This document shows positions 54,644 to 64,000 of a stretch of 64,000 bases of DNA, one piece after another; position 1 is the stretch's first letter, and each line of letters begins with the position of its first letter. The translations under genes were made by a program, and so were the position numbers. Below the pieces are notes generated by a model. That model worked only from the letters and a program-made list of their open reading frames with translations. It searched no databases and was not told the DNA's origin. The DNA is from an alpha proteobacterium SCGC AAA536-K22 (GTDB taxonomy: Bacteria; Pseudomonadota; Alphaproteobacteria; Puniceispirillales; Marisalimonadaceae): the NCBI GenBank assembly GCA_000421325.1, contig ATWQ01000006.1:1-64000 (forward strand). The letters run 5' to 3'.

Positions 54644-55372
54644 ATGAATAATAATCGTTTTATGTCAAGTTCCAATGCTCAAGCTACCCAAATAGATTTG
54701 GGTCTTAGATCATATATGCTTGGTGTCTATAATCATATGACAACTGCGTTAGCATTGACTGGGTTAATGGCTATGGGATTAAATTTTCTTGCTATATCAA
54801 ATGGTGCTTTAACACCTATAGGTGAGTTATTCTTCTTAAGCCCTTTAAAGTGGGTTATCATGCTTGCGCCCTTAGGAATGGTTTTTTATATTTCAGCAAG
54901 AATAAATAGTATTTCTTCAGGAAAAGCTAGGAATTTGTTCTATATATATGCTGGTCTAATGGGACTTTCTTTGTCATCATTGCTGCTTGTTTACACAGGC
55001 GCTTCGGTTGTAAGAGCTTTTTTTGTTACTGCAGCTGCTTTTGCAGCGTTATCTATATATGGATATACCACTAAAAAGTCTCTCTCAGGTTTAGGCTCTT
55101 TTCTAATGATGGGTGTATTTGGTCTTATTATTGCTCAAATAGTAAATATATTTATGGCTTCTACACAGTTAGATTTTATGATTTCAATAATCGGAGTTCT
55201 TATTTTTGCAGGTTTAACTGCTTATGACACGCAAAAGATTAAGAATATGTATTTGGCTGGAGACAATAACGAGGCAGCAGGTAAAAAATCTGTTTTGGGA
55301 GCTTTAACACTGTATTTAGATTTTATATTAATGTTTCAGTTTTTATTAATGTTTCTTGGTAATAGAGAGTAA
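54644..55372 (+). CDS. Bax inhibitor-1/YccA family membrane protein
   Basis: This is a 242-residue protein with seven hydrophobic spans. LRSYMLGVYNHMTTALALTG near the start, SSGKARNLFYIYAGLMGLSLSS in the middle, and a late AYDTQKIKNMYLAG and YLDFILMFQFLLMF are the BI-1 signatures; a conserved Asp pair (TAYDTQ, YLDF) is the pH/Ca2+ sensor in homologues. AAAGGAT lies upstream of the ATG. The 3' end is closed by a strong bidirectional terminator. Confidence 0.92.
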   Translation: MNNNRFMSSSNAQATQIDLGLRSYMLGVYNHMTTALALTGLMAMGLNFLAISNGALTPIGELFFLSPLKWVIMLAPLGMVFYISARINSISSGKARNLFYIYAGLMGLSLSSLLLVYTGASVVRAFFVTAAAFAALSIYGYTTKKSLSGLGSFLMMGVFGLIIAQIVNIFMASTQLDFMISIIGVLIFAGLTAYDTQKIKNMYLAGDNNEAAGKKSVLGALTLYLDFILMFQFLLMFLGNRE

Positions 55373-55386
55373 ACATAATTGAATCG

Positions 55387-55430
55387 AATAATAAATGAAA
55401 AGCCATCTTAAGATGGCTTTTTTATTATTC
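55387..55430. terminator. bidirectional rho-independent terminator
   Basis: A 24-bp perfect palindrome at 55398-55421 (centre TCTTAAGA, GCC/GGC stems, A4/T4 ends) lies inside an outer AT-rich repeat (CGAATAAT at 55384-55391 and ATTATTCG at 55424-55431). It is between the BI-1 stop and the glutathione-peroxidase stop, which overlaps it at 55425. A/T runs on both sides allow termination on either strand. It is a compact way to end two convergent genes. Confidence 0.88.
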
Positions 55431-55976
55431 GTACATTAATTTTTGTAATTCTTTTTGTATCTTGTCAGATTTAGGGTTTGTGGTACTGGTATACCATGAA
55501 ACTAATTCACCTTTATTGTTTATTAAATATTTATAAAAATTCCATTTTGGAAAAGCTAAAAAACCAGCCTCTTGTTTTATCCATTTGAAAAAAGGATGAC
55601 CATTTTGTCCTTTAATTTTTGTAATTTCAGTTAATAAAAAACTAATATCAAAATTTGTTGTACAAAACTCTTTAACTTTAGTGTTTGAAGATAACTCTTG
55701 GTTTCCAAAATCATTAGAAGGGATCCCTATAACAACTAAGCCATCTTCTTTATAATGATCATAAAGTAATTCAATATCTGCATATTGATTGGTAAAACCG
55801 CAAAGAGAGGCTGTATTTATTATTAAAATTGGTTTCCCCTTAAAGTCTTTTAAATTAACAATTTTACCGTCAATTGAGTTGAAACTAAACTTATATGCGT
55901 TTGCATTTACTTTATTAATCATTGCGATTCCAATTATTATTAAAAAAAAGATAAATATTTTATTCATGATTTTCAT
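55425..55976 (-). CDS. glutathione peroxidase family protein, exported
   Basis: This is a thioredoxin-fold peroxidase. It has the signal peptide IFIFFLIIIGIAMINKVNA, then FSFNSIDGKIVNLKDFKGKP, catalytic Cys (not selenocysteine) in NTASLCGFTNQY, GIPSNDFGNQEL, and FPKWNFYKYLI with the Trp-Asn pair. It reduces peroxides, probably in the periplasm and with thioredoxin-like donors. The start is ATG at 55974-55976 or 55965-55967; both overlap the end of the upstream FAD-monooxygenase gene, so translation is coupled. The terminator at its end is shared with BI-1. Confidence 0.88.
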   Translation of the reverse strand: MKIMNKIFIFFLIIIGIAMINKVNANAYKFSFNSIDGKIVNLKDFKGKPILIINTASLCGFTNQYADIELLYDHYKEDGLVVIGIPSNDFGNQELSSNTKVKEFCTTNFDISFLLTEITKIKGQNGHPFFKWIKQEAGFLAFPKWNFYKYLINNKGELVSWYTSTTNPKSDKIQKELQKLMYE

Positions 55977-57075
55977 TTGTCCATATAGGATTGAGAACAT
56001 GATCAAATAACTCGAGATTGTTTGATTTAATACCTAAGTTTCTGAGGCTTCCAAACAATTTTTGTGAACTAAATATTTTACCAATCATTGACGATTTATT
56101 AGCAATGATATTTTTCTTGAGATATCTATTTTTTATAAAAGAATTTATGATTTCTTTAAAATCATTATTCTCTGTAAGGCTGTTTCTTATAAAAGCTGCA
56201 TCTTCTAATATTTGATTACCCGCTTGGGCTAAATGTGGAGGTATTGTAAATGCAGCATCACCAAATAAGAAAACTCCATTTTTATAAATAGAAGTTTTCT
56301 CGCCATTATTATATGAACTAAATGTCGTAATCCAATCCAAATCATTAGGTATTAAATAATTTACAGTTTTGTTATTAATTGTTGGTGGGCCATAATTATT
56401 ATTAATGGGAACAAAAATATAATTAGTAGCTTTTTTCTTATTAATTTTAGTTGGGTAAATAACAAAATAACCCTTATCATGAAATAATACTTGAAGAATT
56501 CTTTTTGTTAATTGATAAGGATTATTTTCAAAAGAAATAGCTCTAAAAATTTTTTTTGAATTGATATTATTATTTGACCCCACTACGAATTTTCTGGTTA
56601 CTCCATTTATACCATCAGCACCTATTATATATTTTGCCTCAAAAACTCTCCCGTCATTGTCAATAATTTGCTTATTTTCATTATCAGAAATTATATGTTT
56701 TATTTGTGAATTATAAACTTTAACAGATTTATTTTTAAGAGTTTGGTTCTTAAAAATATTAATTATACTTTTTCTTTCGATAGAACCAAAATTACTTGCT
56801 TTGTTGATTAAGTTATATTGAGATAAAAATTCTACGTTCTGTTTAGAGTTTAATTTTTTAAAATGAATATTATGAAAGGCTTCGAAATGTGATTGGATTA
56901 ACTTAGAGTTGATTAATTTAGATAATGCAAACCAACCATTAGGTGATATTTGTTGTGATCCAAAACTTTTGTCTTTACCCTCAAAAATATTTATAAAATA
57001 ACCTTTATTAGCAAAGACACTTGCAACAACCCAAGAGGCAAAGCCTCCACCAATGATAGTTAAATATTTATCCAT
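55960..57075 (-). CDS. FAD-dependent monooxygenase, UbiH/PHBH-like
   Basis: This is a 371-residue flavoprotein. The dinucleotide fold IIGGGFASWVVASVFANKGY is at the N-terminus, the DG motif in IIGADGINGVTRK, and the FAD-ribityl motif GDAAFTIPPHLAQAGNQILED near residue 275. Members hydroxylate aromatic rings (ubiquinone synthesis, hydroxybenzoate). It is divergent from the family in low overall complexity of lysine/asparagine-rich loops, and no ubi neighbours are here. It overlaps the peroxidase gene. Confidence 0.83.
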   Translation of the reverse strand: MDKYLTIIGGGFASWVVASVFANKGYFINIFEGKDKSFGSQQISPNGWFALSKLINSKLIQSHFEAFHNIHFKKLNSKQNVEFLSQYNLINKASNFGSIERKSIINIFKNQTLKNKSVKVYNSQIKHIISDNENKQIIDNDGRVFEAKYIIGADGINGVTRKFVVGSNNNINSKKIFRAISFENNPYQLTKRILQVLFHDKGYFVIYPTKINKKKATNYIFVPINNNYGPPTINNKTVNYLIPNDLDWITTFSSYNNGEKTSIYKNGVFLFGDAAFTIPPHLAQAGNQILEDAAFIRNSLTENNDFKEIINSFIKNRYLKKNIIANKSSMIGKIFSSQKLFGSLRNLGIKSNNLELFDHVLNPIWTNENHE

Positions 57076-57282
57076 AATTATTCTTGCGTTAATTTGAACT
57101 AATTAAATTTCATTAATTAAAATTTAAGATTAACTTAATCTATTTTATAAACTAAAACATATTCGAAAATATAATATTTTATATCATTAATTTTGATTTT
57201 TTATATACATATTTTTTAATATAATTAACTTGAACTTTCTCTTAAAATAATAAAGATTAATTTTTAAGCCGTATAATTTATT

Positions 57283-58905
57283 TTGGATGATTTAATGAAC
57301 AATAAAGTACATAAACAATTAGTAGATATTGGAATAAATGATATATCTGAAATTATCTACAACCCGTCCTACGAACTACTTTATGATGAAGAAAACTCGA
57401 AACAATTACAAGGTTATGAAAAAGTTCAAAATACTGAGTGCGGCGCTGTCAATGTAATGACTGGCGTCTACACGGGAAGATCTCCAAAAGATAAATATAT
57501 TTTAAGAGATGAAGACACCAAAGATAACTTATGGTGGAACTCTGAGTTTTCTAAAAATGATAATAAACCAATAGATAAGATTGTTTGGGATAGCCTTTAT
57601 GATATTGTAAGTAATCAACTTTCAAATAAAAAGCTTTATGTAGTTGACGCCTTTTGTGGGTCAAACAAAGATACTTGTTTGAAAGTTAGATTTGTGATGG
57701 AAGTTGCCTGGCAAGCTCATTTTGTTAAAAACATGTTTATAAGACCTACTGATAAAGAACTTGAAGATTTCTCACCTGATTTTCATGTTTTAAATGGATC
57801 CAAATCAAATAACAAAAACTTTGAAAAGCAAGGACTTAATTCAGAGACGTTCATAGCTTTTAATTTAACAAATAAAATTCAAATTATTGGAGGCAGTTGG
57901 TACGGCGGTGAGATGAAAAAAGGTATGTTCTCAGTTATGAATTATCTTTTGCCTCAGAAAAATATTGCTTCAATGCATTGTTCTGCCAACAAAGGGAATG
58001 ATGGTTCAGTCGCACTGTTTTTTGGTCTTTCAGGAACCGGTAAAACAACACTTTCTACTGATCCAAACAGACAATTGATAGGTGATGATGAGCATGGATG
58101 GGATGAAGAAGGTGTTTTTAATTTTGAAGGTGGATGCTATGCAAAAACTATAGACTTGGATAAAGATAAAGAGCCAGATATTTATAAAGCAATTCGACGA
58201 GACGCTCTTTTAGAAAATGTAACAGTTAATGAAAAAGGTATCGTTGATTACAGTGATACCTCAATCACACAAAATACCAGAGTTTCATATCCAATATATC
58301 ACATTGATAATATAGTTAAGCCAATATCTAAAGGACAACATGCTTCAAAAATTATTTTTTTAACGGCCGATGCGTTTGGCGTTCTTCCAGCAGTATCCAA
58401 ACTTTCATACGAGCAAGCCGAATATCATTTTTTATCGGGGTTTACGGCAAAACTCGCTGGGACAGAAAGAGGTGTAACTGAACCTCAACCAGCATTTTCG
58501 GCATGTTATGGGGCAGCATTCTTGATGCTACACCCAACAAAATACTCAAATGTCTTGTCAAAAAAAATGAAGGCTAATAATTCAGAAGTGTTTTTAGTTA
58601 ATACAGGTTGGAATGGTAAAGGTGAAAGGATCTCCCTAAAGAACACTAGATTAATAATAGATTCTATTTTGAATAATGAATTGGATGAAGTTGATTTACA
58701 AAATATTCCTATTTTTAATCTTAAAATCCCTACTAAAGTAAAAAATATTCCAAGCGAATTACTTGACCCTCGATTTACATGGAGTTCTAATGAGGCTTGG
58801 GATAAAAAAGCTAATGAATTAGCAAAATTATTTATAAATAACTTTGAGAAATTCTGTGATAATGATCATGGCAAAAAACTATTAGCTTCAGGCCCACAGA
58901 TTTAA
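57283..58905 (+). CDS. pckA: phosphoenolpyruvate carboxykinase (ATP)
   Basis: This is a 540-residue enzyme with a [12 protein letters not shown] substrate loop, [19 protein letters not shown]-loop [13 protein letters not shown], metal-binding [10 protein letters not shown], and [11 protein letters not shown]. It makes PEP from oxaloacetate, the entry to gluconeogenesis, which suits growth on propionate and acetate. The start may be TTG 57283 or ATG 57295; no ribosome site settles it. A 207-bp AT-rich spacer with no gene precedes it. Confidence 0.95.
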   Translation: MDDLMNNKVHKQLVDIGINDISEIIYNPSYELLYDEENSKQLQGYEKVQNTECGAVNVMTGVYTGRSPKDKYILRDEDTKDNLWWNSEFSKNDNKPIDKIVWDSLYDIVSNQLSNKKLYVVDAFCGSNKDTCLKVRFVMEVAWQAHFVKNMFIRPTDKELEDFSPDFHVLNGSKSNNKNFEKQGLNSETFIAFNLTNKIQIIGGSWYGGEMKKGMFSVMNYLLPQKNIASMHCSANKGNDGSVALFFGLSGTGKTTLSTDPNRQLIGDDEHGWDEEGVFNFEGGCYAKTIDLDKDKEPDIYKAIRRDALLENVTVNEKGIVDYSDTSITQNTRVSYPIYHIDNIVKPISKGQHASKIIFLTADAFGVLPAVSKLSYEQAEYHFLSGFTAKLAGTERGVTEPQPAFSACYGAAFLMLHPTKYSNVLSKKMKANNSEVFLVNTGWNGKGERISLKNTRLIIDSILNNELDEVDLQNIPIFNLKIPTKVKNIPSELLDPRFTWSSNEAWDKKANELAKLFINNFEKFCDNDHGKKLLASGPQI

Positions 58906-58948
58906 TATTACTGTGATATTTTAAATACTTAAAAATTTGGAAAAAAAT

Positions 58949-60067
58949 ATGAAAACTTTGATCTTTTTATTAGTTTCCTTAAGTTTTTTTACTTCAATTC
59001 CTTTATATGCCCAATCTTACAAAAATAAAGGTAAGAGGGCATCATTAGTAGAAGTCAAGAAAGTTAAATTTTTTAATATTGCTGAAAAAACTAATACAAT
59101 TGGAAGGTTAGTTGCAATTAATCCTACTATTATTTCTTCAAAGATTAATGAAGAAATCCTAAAAATTCATTTTAAAATTGGAGATAATGTAAAAAAAAAT
59201 GATGAGTTATTTAAACTTAATTCAAAAAATATAGTTAGAAATATTAAGCGAATTTCAGCTGAGTTAAAATATGAACAACAAACTTTAGACCTTTTAAAAA
59301 AACAATTATCCCTGAGGACCTCAAAGTCATTAAATGCTATAAATCTTAGGAACCAAAATATTATTACACAAGATAACTTAGATAATGTGAATATATTACT
59401 TCTCCAAAACCAACAACAAATTGCACAAAGAAAATATAATATAAGAAAGTTGAAAATTGGTTTAGATGAAAATAAAGATAATTTAAGTTTTTCAAAAATA
59501 AAATCACCAGTAAATGGAAATATCATAACTATTGAAGCGCAAATTGGAGCTGTTACGAATAAAGGTGAAGTTTTAGCTTCTATTGTTGGGAATGGATCGA
59601 ATGAAATAGAAACTGATTTGAGATCAGATTTAGCATCTAAAGTTACAATCGGTTCTAATGTGGAAATTTTTCACAACAACTCTAGTTATTCTGGAAAAGT
59701 GAGAGGGATAGTTAATTTAGAAAACATAAGAACAGGCACACGTAAACTAAGGATAAGTTTAAATGAGATTTTACCAAAAAATTTAAACACCTCTGGAACA
59801 AGGTTTTCTTTATATATACCAGTAGGGGAAAGTAAACTAAGATTACTTATACCAAAGGACGCATTGGTACCAAGAGGAAAACAACAAGTTGTATATATAT
59901 TTGTCAACGGAATGGCCAAACAAAACTTTATTCAAACGGGAGTTTCAGTAGGAAATAAAATTGAAATATTAAAAGGTTTAAATGAGGGACAGTTAGTTAT
60001 TGTCAAAGGAAACGAAAACTTAAGGCCAAATCAAGCAATCAAAATAAAAAGAAATAAAAAGAAATAA
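58949..60067 (+). CDS. RND efflux periplasmic adaptor subunit
   Basis: This is a 372-residue membrane-fusion protein from ATG 58949: signal peptide (MKTLIFLLVSLSFFTSIPLYAQ), lipoyl half-motif INEEILKIHFKIGDNVKKNDELF, a coiled-coil hairpin of about 90 residues, the second lipoyl half (FSKIKSPVNGNIITIEAQIGAVTNKGEVLASI), beta-barrel and a late KQNFIQTGVSVGNKIEILKGL. It links the inner-membrane pump to an outer-membrane channel. The pump gene follows after 28 bases. An in-frame TTG at 58937 is less likely as start. Confidence 0.9.
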   Translation: MKTLIFLLVSLSFFTSIPLYAQSYKNKGKRASLVEVKKVKFFNIAEKTNTIGRLVAINPTIISSKINEEILKIHFKIGDNVKKNDELFKLNSKNIVRNIKRISAELKYEQQTLDLLKKQLSLRTSKSLNAINLRNQNIITQDNLDNVNILLLQNQQQIAQRKYNIRKLKIGLDENKDNLSFSKIKSPVNGNIITIEAQIGAVTNKGEVLASIVGNGSNEIETDLRSDLASKVTIGSNVEIFHNNSSYSGKVRGIVNLENIRTGTRKLRISLNEILPKNLNTSGTRFSLYIPVGESKLRLLIPKDALVPRGKQQVVYIFVNGMAKQNFIQTGVSVGNKIEILKGLNEGQLVIVKGNENLRPNQAIKIKRNKKK

Positions 60068-60095
60068 AAAAGTATATTAGGTATTTTTATAAATT

Positions 60096-63000
60096 ATGGA
60101 TAGTGTAATTAAACTTGCAATCAAACAGCCTATCGCAGTTGCTGCTTTTGTTTTTTTAATTATAGCCTTCGGTATTGTAGCTCTCCAAAAAATACCTATA
60201 CAAATGACACCTGATATTGATAAGCCAGTTTTACAAGTAAGGGTCTCTTGGCCTGGAGCTTCACCAGAAGATGTAGAAAGAGAAGTAGTTACTAGACTTG
60301 AGCTAGCAGTTACGTCTCTTACAGGAGTTGAAAATGTAGAGTCAGATAGTAGATTTGGTTCTGCGCGGGTTACTTTAACATATTCTGTTGGTCAGGACAT
60401 GGATATTGCCCTTATACAACTTTTAAGTAAAGTATCCGCAATTGATGGTTTGCCCTTCGAATCAAAACGTCCAACTGTTAGAACATCAAATTCAGATGAT
60501 AGTCCGATTTCAAGATTGGCTATGGTCAAATTACCCAACTCTAAAACTGATGATTTAGGAACTTTAGGGGATTTTGTAGAGTTTGAAATAATAGAAAAAT
60601 TATCCCGTATTGAAGGGATTTCAGAGATAACATTCCGCGGCGGACAAAAAAAGGAATTAAAAGTTGCTTTAGACACTCAAAAATTAACTGAATATTCAAT
60701 TTCAATACCAAGTGTTTTAGAATCCTTAAAAGCAAGCTCTGCTCAAGTTACTGCAGGTGAAATAATTGAAGGAAAAAGAACTTATTCTCTAAGAGCTGAA
60801 GCTATTTCATACACATCTTCAACAGCTGGAAATATAATCTTAAGATCTGAAACAGGTCCAGATGGTAGACCGGTAAATGTTAAACTTAAAGATGTTGCAA
60901 AGATTTATATGTCTTACAAAAAGCCAACCAGTTTTAGAAGAATGAATGGCCAAGATGCCATAACTTTTGCTGTAATTAGAGAGCCAAATTCTAACGTAGT
61001 TGAAATTATTGAAAATTTAAAAGTAGAAATTGAAAAATTAAATATTGGAGCACTTGCTGAAAAAGGTCTTGTTTTAAATAATGTCTATGACGAAACAGTT
61101 TACATAAATGCAGCTATTAAATTAGTTCAGCAAAATATTATTATTGGTGGAATTCTAGCAATTTGTATACTTATGCTCTTTTTAAGAAGTTTTCGTCCTA
61201 CATTTATAATTATGTTAGCCATTCCAGTCTCTGTTATAGGAACATTTGTAGCTATTTCTTGGTTAGGTCTATCAGTAAATGTTATTTCATTAGCGGGATT
61301 AGCTTTTGCAGTTGGAATGGTGGTTGACGCATCTATTGTAAGTCAGGAAAATATATATAGATTAAAACAATCAGGAATAGCTCCTATTATGGCGGCATAT
61401 AACGGATCACGTCAAGTTTGGGCTCCAATACTTGGTTCAGCACTTACTACTGTTGTAGTTTTTATTCCAATTCTACTCCTAGATTTACCTATTGGGCAAT
61501 TATTCAGAGATATTGGTATTGCAATTTCAGTGTCAGTATTAATATCAGTAATCATTTCTGTCACACTAATACCTACAATTGCAGCCAAAATATTGAAAAA
61601 ATCGGGTTCAAATGAAACTAAGAAATTTTCAATTATTTATCTAGATGCTTTTGCCTCTAAATTTGCTAAACTAATGGAAAAGTATGCTTCTTATTCTGCA
61701 AGCTCTCTAAAATTTGGTCTTACAGTTGTTCTTGGTCTAGTTTTAACTGCAGGCGTTATTATTTCATCTTTTCTTCCTCCACTTGATTATTTGCCGGATG
61801 GGAATAGAAATTTTGTTTTTGCACGCATAATGGTACCGTCTGGTTATAATAAAGAAGCAACTTTAGAAATATCGCGAGCTATGGAAAGAGCTGCCCAACC
61901 CCTTTGGGAGGCTGAAAATGACGGACCATATGGGAAACCTAAAATTGCACGTTTTTTCTTTGTCGCTTATTCTGGAGGCGCCTTCGCAGGAGCAGCAACT
62001 GATAATCCAGAAAGAGTTAAAGAAATTTTACCTGTACTTACAAAGCCTATAAGATCACAACCAGGAGCAAGAGCTTTTGCCCAACAAGCGTCATTATTTG
62101 GAAGATCTGTAGGCGGTTCAAGAGTAATAAAGGTAGAAATTACAGGATCATCTTTAGAATTAATACAACCAACTGCTCAAAAAATTATTGGGTCAATTAG
62201 AAATCAATTTCCGCCTAAAGATGGACATCAAGTTCGTTCAGTTCCACAAATGGGAAGTGGATCTCCTCAAGTAATAATTGAACCTATTCCAGAACAACTT
62301 GCGAAAATCGGTATGTCTGCTAGAGAGTTTGCTCAGTCATTGGATGTTTATAATGATGGTATTAGGGTTATTGAAATTCCATTTGAGGGTAGGCTTATAG
62401 AACTTATATTAACTTCTGATAAAGCCAACAATAATAAGATTGATGACATAAAAGATTTACCATTAATTTTAAAAACAGGCGGAATAGTAAGATTGTCTCA
62501 GGTTGCTGACATAAACTTGATTGGTGTTCCAAAGCAGATAAAAAGGTTGTCTGGTAGGAGAGTGATAACTCTACAGTTACGTCCTCACGAGAGCATTTCT
62601 TTAGAAAATGCCGTTTTAAAGCTACAAAATTCAGTCATAAATCCTAATATTAAAAATATTCCAGAAGGTGTATCTGTAAATTTGTCTGGCGCAGCAAGTG
62701 AGTTAGAGCAAACTTGGATAGCAATGAAAAATAATGTGATGATCGCATTGTTTGTAATATTTTTATTGCTTACAGTTCTTATGAAATCTTTTGTCCTTCC
62801 ACTTGTAATAATGATAACTGTTCCAGTCGCAGGTGCAGGTGGTATTCTAGGTTTGGTTTTTTTAAATCAATTTTCAGCCCAACCTTTAGATATGTTGACA
62901 ATGTTAGGATTTATAATTTTGACGGGAATTGTTGTAAACAATTCTATTCTAATGGTAGAGCAAACCTTGTGGCATATAAGACATGAAAGTATGATAATTT

Positions 63001-63263
63001 CAGAAGCTATAACTGAAGCAACTAGAAATAGAATTAGACCAATATTCATGTCTACCTTAACTAGTCTTTTTGGGTTGATCCCATTAGTTATTTTTCCAGG
63101 TTCAGGTTCCGAGTTATATCGTGGTATCGGTACAGTTGTCTTTGGTGGTTTAGCTACATCTGCCATCTTGACTTTGCTGATGGTTCCTCCATTACTTTCA
63201 TTAGCTTTAAAAACCGAGAAATTAAAGCCTGTTTCTGAAGCAAAAGAAGACTTATTTGTATAA
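60096..63263 (+). CDS. RND efflux inner-membrane pump (HAE1/AcrB family)
   Basis: This is a 1055-residue pump with twelve spans in two repeats. KQPIAVAAFVFLIIAFGIVAL (TM1), ERE and PGASPEDVERE in the porter domain, and AFAVGMVVDASIVSQENIYR (TM4; GxxxD with Asp for proton relay), GFIILTGIVVNNSILMVEQ (TM10) are recognised. It would export drugs or metabolites using the proton gradient. No outer-membrane TolC gene is adjacent. Substrate is unknown. Confidence 0.92.
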   Translation: MDSVIKLAIKQPIAVAAFVFLIIAFGIVALQKIPIQMTPDIDKPVLQVRVSWPGASPEDVEREVVTRLELAVTSLTGVENVESDSRFGSARVTLTYSVGQDMDIALIQLLSKVSAIDGLPFESKRPTVRTSNSDDSPISRLAMVKLPNSKTDDLGTLGDFVEFEIIEKLSRIEGISEITFRGGQKKELKVALDTQKLTEYSISIPSVLESLKASSAQVTAGEIIEGKRTYSLRAEAISYTSSTAGNIILRSETGPDGRPVNVKLKDVAKIYMSYKKPTSFRRMNGQDAITFAVIREPNSNVVEIIENLKVEIEKLNIGALAEKGLVLNNVYDETVYINAAIKLVQQNIIIGGILAICILMLFLRSFRPTFIIMLAIPVSVIGTFVAISWLGLSVNVISLAGLAFAVGMVVDASIVSQENIYRLKQSGIAPIMAAYNGSRQVWAPILGSALTTVVVFIPILLLDLPIGQLFRDIGIAISVSVLISVIISVTLIPTIAAKILKKSGSNETKKFSIIYLDAFASKFAKLMEKYASYSASSLKFGLTVVLGLVLTAGVIISSFLPPLDYLPDGNRNFVFARIMVPSGYNKEATLEISRAMERAAQPLWEAENDGPYGKPKIARFFFVAYSGGAFAGAATDNPERVKEILPVLTKPIRSQPGARAFAQQASLFGRSVGGSRVIKVEITGSSLELIQPTAQKIIGSIRNQFPPKDGHQVRSVPQMGSGSPQVIIEPIPEQLAKIGMSAREFAQSLDVYNDGIRVIEIPFEGRLIELILTSDKANNNKIDDIKDLPLILKTGGIVRLSQVADINLIGVPKQIKRLSGRRVITLQLRPHESISLENAVLKLQNSVINPNIKNIPEGVSVNLSGAASELEQTWIAMKNNVMIALFVIFLLLTVLMKSFVLPLVIMITVPVAGAGGILGLVFLNQFSAQPLDMLTMLGFIILTGIVVNNSILMVEQTLWHIRHESMIISEAITEATRNRIRPIFMSTLTSLFGLIPLVIFPGSGSELYRGIGTVVFGGLATSAILTLLMVPPLLSLALKTEKLKPVSEAKEDLFV

Positions 63264-63381
63264 ATTTTAAATGAATTACTCAAATTGATTCTATTTAATT
63301 GATTTTATTTAGTGACAACAGGTCTGATAAAGAGCTATATAAGCACATTTATAAAAATAACATCAAAAAATTTGAGATAAA

Positions 63382-64000
63382 ATGAGTAACAAAATAACTG
63401 CAGAAGAAAAAATAAAATTAATTCGCAACATTGCAATTGTCGCACATGTTGATCATGGAAAGACGACTTTAGTAGATACATTATTACAGCAATCAGGAAC
63501 CTTTGCCGCTCATGCTGAAACAATTGAAAGAGTAATGGACTCTAATGATCTTGAAAAAGAACGTGGAATTACAATTTTATCTAAAAATACTGGTTTAAGA
63601 TGGAAAGAATATAGAATTAATATTGTAGACACTCCAGGTCATGCTGATTTTGGCGGAGAAGTTGAAAGAGTTCTTTCAATGGTAGACTCAGTGTTATTGT
63701 TAGTTGATGCAGTTGATGGCCCCATGCCACAAACTGGATTCGTAACTAAAAAAGCTCTTCAGGCAGGACTTCGACCTATTGTAGTTATTAATAAGGTGGA
63801 TAGAGACGGTGCCAGACCTGATTGGGTGCTTGATCAAACATTTGATCTTTTTGATAGGTTAGGAGCAGATGAGCATCAACTTGATTTCCCTGTAGTGTAC
63901 GCATCTGCAATTCAAGGTTGGGCGACAGATGAAATGTCGGATAAAAAAAATAATATGGATACCATATTTGAAACTATTATAAAAAATGTTGCTTATCCAA
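63382..64000 (+). CDS. typA: translational GTPase TypA/BipA (runs off window)
   Basis: The first 206 codons of a ribosome-binding GTPase. [20 protein letters not shown] is the P-loop, [16 protein letters not shown] the switch [17 protein letters not shown]3, and [15 protein letters not shown]4. The pattern with [13 protein letters not shown] and LSKNTGL is BipA rather than EF-G. BipA helps 50S assembly at low temperature and stress. It starts at ATG after a 118-bp spacer beyond the RND gene. The C-terminus lies outside the window. Confidence 0.95.
   Translation, partial: MSNKITAEEKIKLIRNIAIVAHVDHGKTTLVDTLLQQSGTFAAHAETIERVMDSNDLEKERGITILSKNTGLRWKEYRINIVDTPGHADFGGEVERVLSMVDSVLLLVDAVDGPMPQTGFVTKKALQAGLRPIVVINKVDRDGARPDWVLDQTFDLFDRLGADEHQLDFPVVYASAIQGWATDEMSDKKNNMDTIFETIIKNVAYP

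Noticed and set aside
63382-64000. Elongation factor G
   Set aside because: The G-domain with [13 protein letters not shown] and [11 protein letters not shown] follows TypA/BipA, not EF-G.

Overview
The window is a 64 kb, AT-rich (about one third G+C by eye), gene-dense segment of an alphaproteobacterium, probably a streamlined marine lineage. Supporting signs are the argD-argF-hslO block, a two-domain dCTP deaminase of the alphaproteobacterial type, an IalB-like protein next to rlmN and argG, short spacers, many ATGA-type overlaps, and many ABC importers. No rRNA, tRNA, CRISPR, prophage or insertion sequence was found. The species cannot be fixed from the sequence.

Layout. (1) 1-3173 is an exact inverted copy of 43509-46681: it holds the start of methylmalonyl-CoA mutase, a whole propionyl-CoA carboxylase alpha gene and the tail of the beta gene. 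At 3173 it cuts a mobA-mobB fusion gene. This is either a very young segmental duplication or, more likely, a chimeric join (amplification or assembly). (2) 3148-6375 is a molybdenum-cofactor and metal-regulation block: mobAB, fdhD, a ModE-type DNA-binding protein, a divergent HTH/periplasmic-binding-type sensor and a 34-residue membrane peptide. (3) 6391-10760 is a sugar-acid block (aldose epimerase, SMP-30 lactonase, idonate-type dehydrogenase, gluconate 5-dehydrogenase-like SDR, Lrp regulator). (4) 10757-13088 is a tungstate-type importer, with tupA divergent from tupBC. (5) 13092-21594 is an oligopeptide/acyl-amino-acid uptake and deacylation unit. (6) 21745-30608 is mixed: hydrolase and transporters, a DUF1932 dehydrogenase, rhodanese, a two-subunit CoA-transferase and a TVP38 protein. 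(7) 30626-42145 is largely core metabolism and housekeeping: acs, recX, an ABC-2 permease, dcd, argD, argF, hslO, trkH, folE, a ThiQ-like ATPase, SprT and methylmalonyl-CoA epimerase. (8) 42303-50056 is a complete propionate-to-succinyl-CoA operon (pccB, pccA, mcm, prpE), with the epimerase divergent from it. (9) 50063-64000 carries a quinone oxidoreductase, argG, an IalB-like protein, rlmN, a BI-1 protein, glutathione peroxidase, a FAD monooxygenase, pckA, an RND pump pair and the start of typA.

Propionate taken up or formed by catabolism would be activated by PrpE, carboxylated by PccAB, epimerised, and isomerised by the B12-dependent mutase to succinyl-CoA; PckA can then feed gluconeogenesis. 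Acetate enters through Acs. The peptide importer plus M20, N-formylglutamate and succinylglutamate/aspartoacylase-type hydrolases points to use of N-blocked amino acids.

The most notable signals are the 3,173-bp inverted repeat and four genes (tupA, the CoA-transferase beta gene, acs, prpE), each broken by a single base in an A/T homopolymer. They also include a probable ATT start for pccB, a paired ModE/HTH-PBP regulatory node, and a strong terminator inside the peptide-transport operon.
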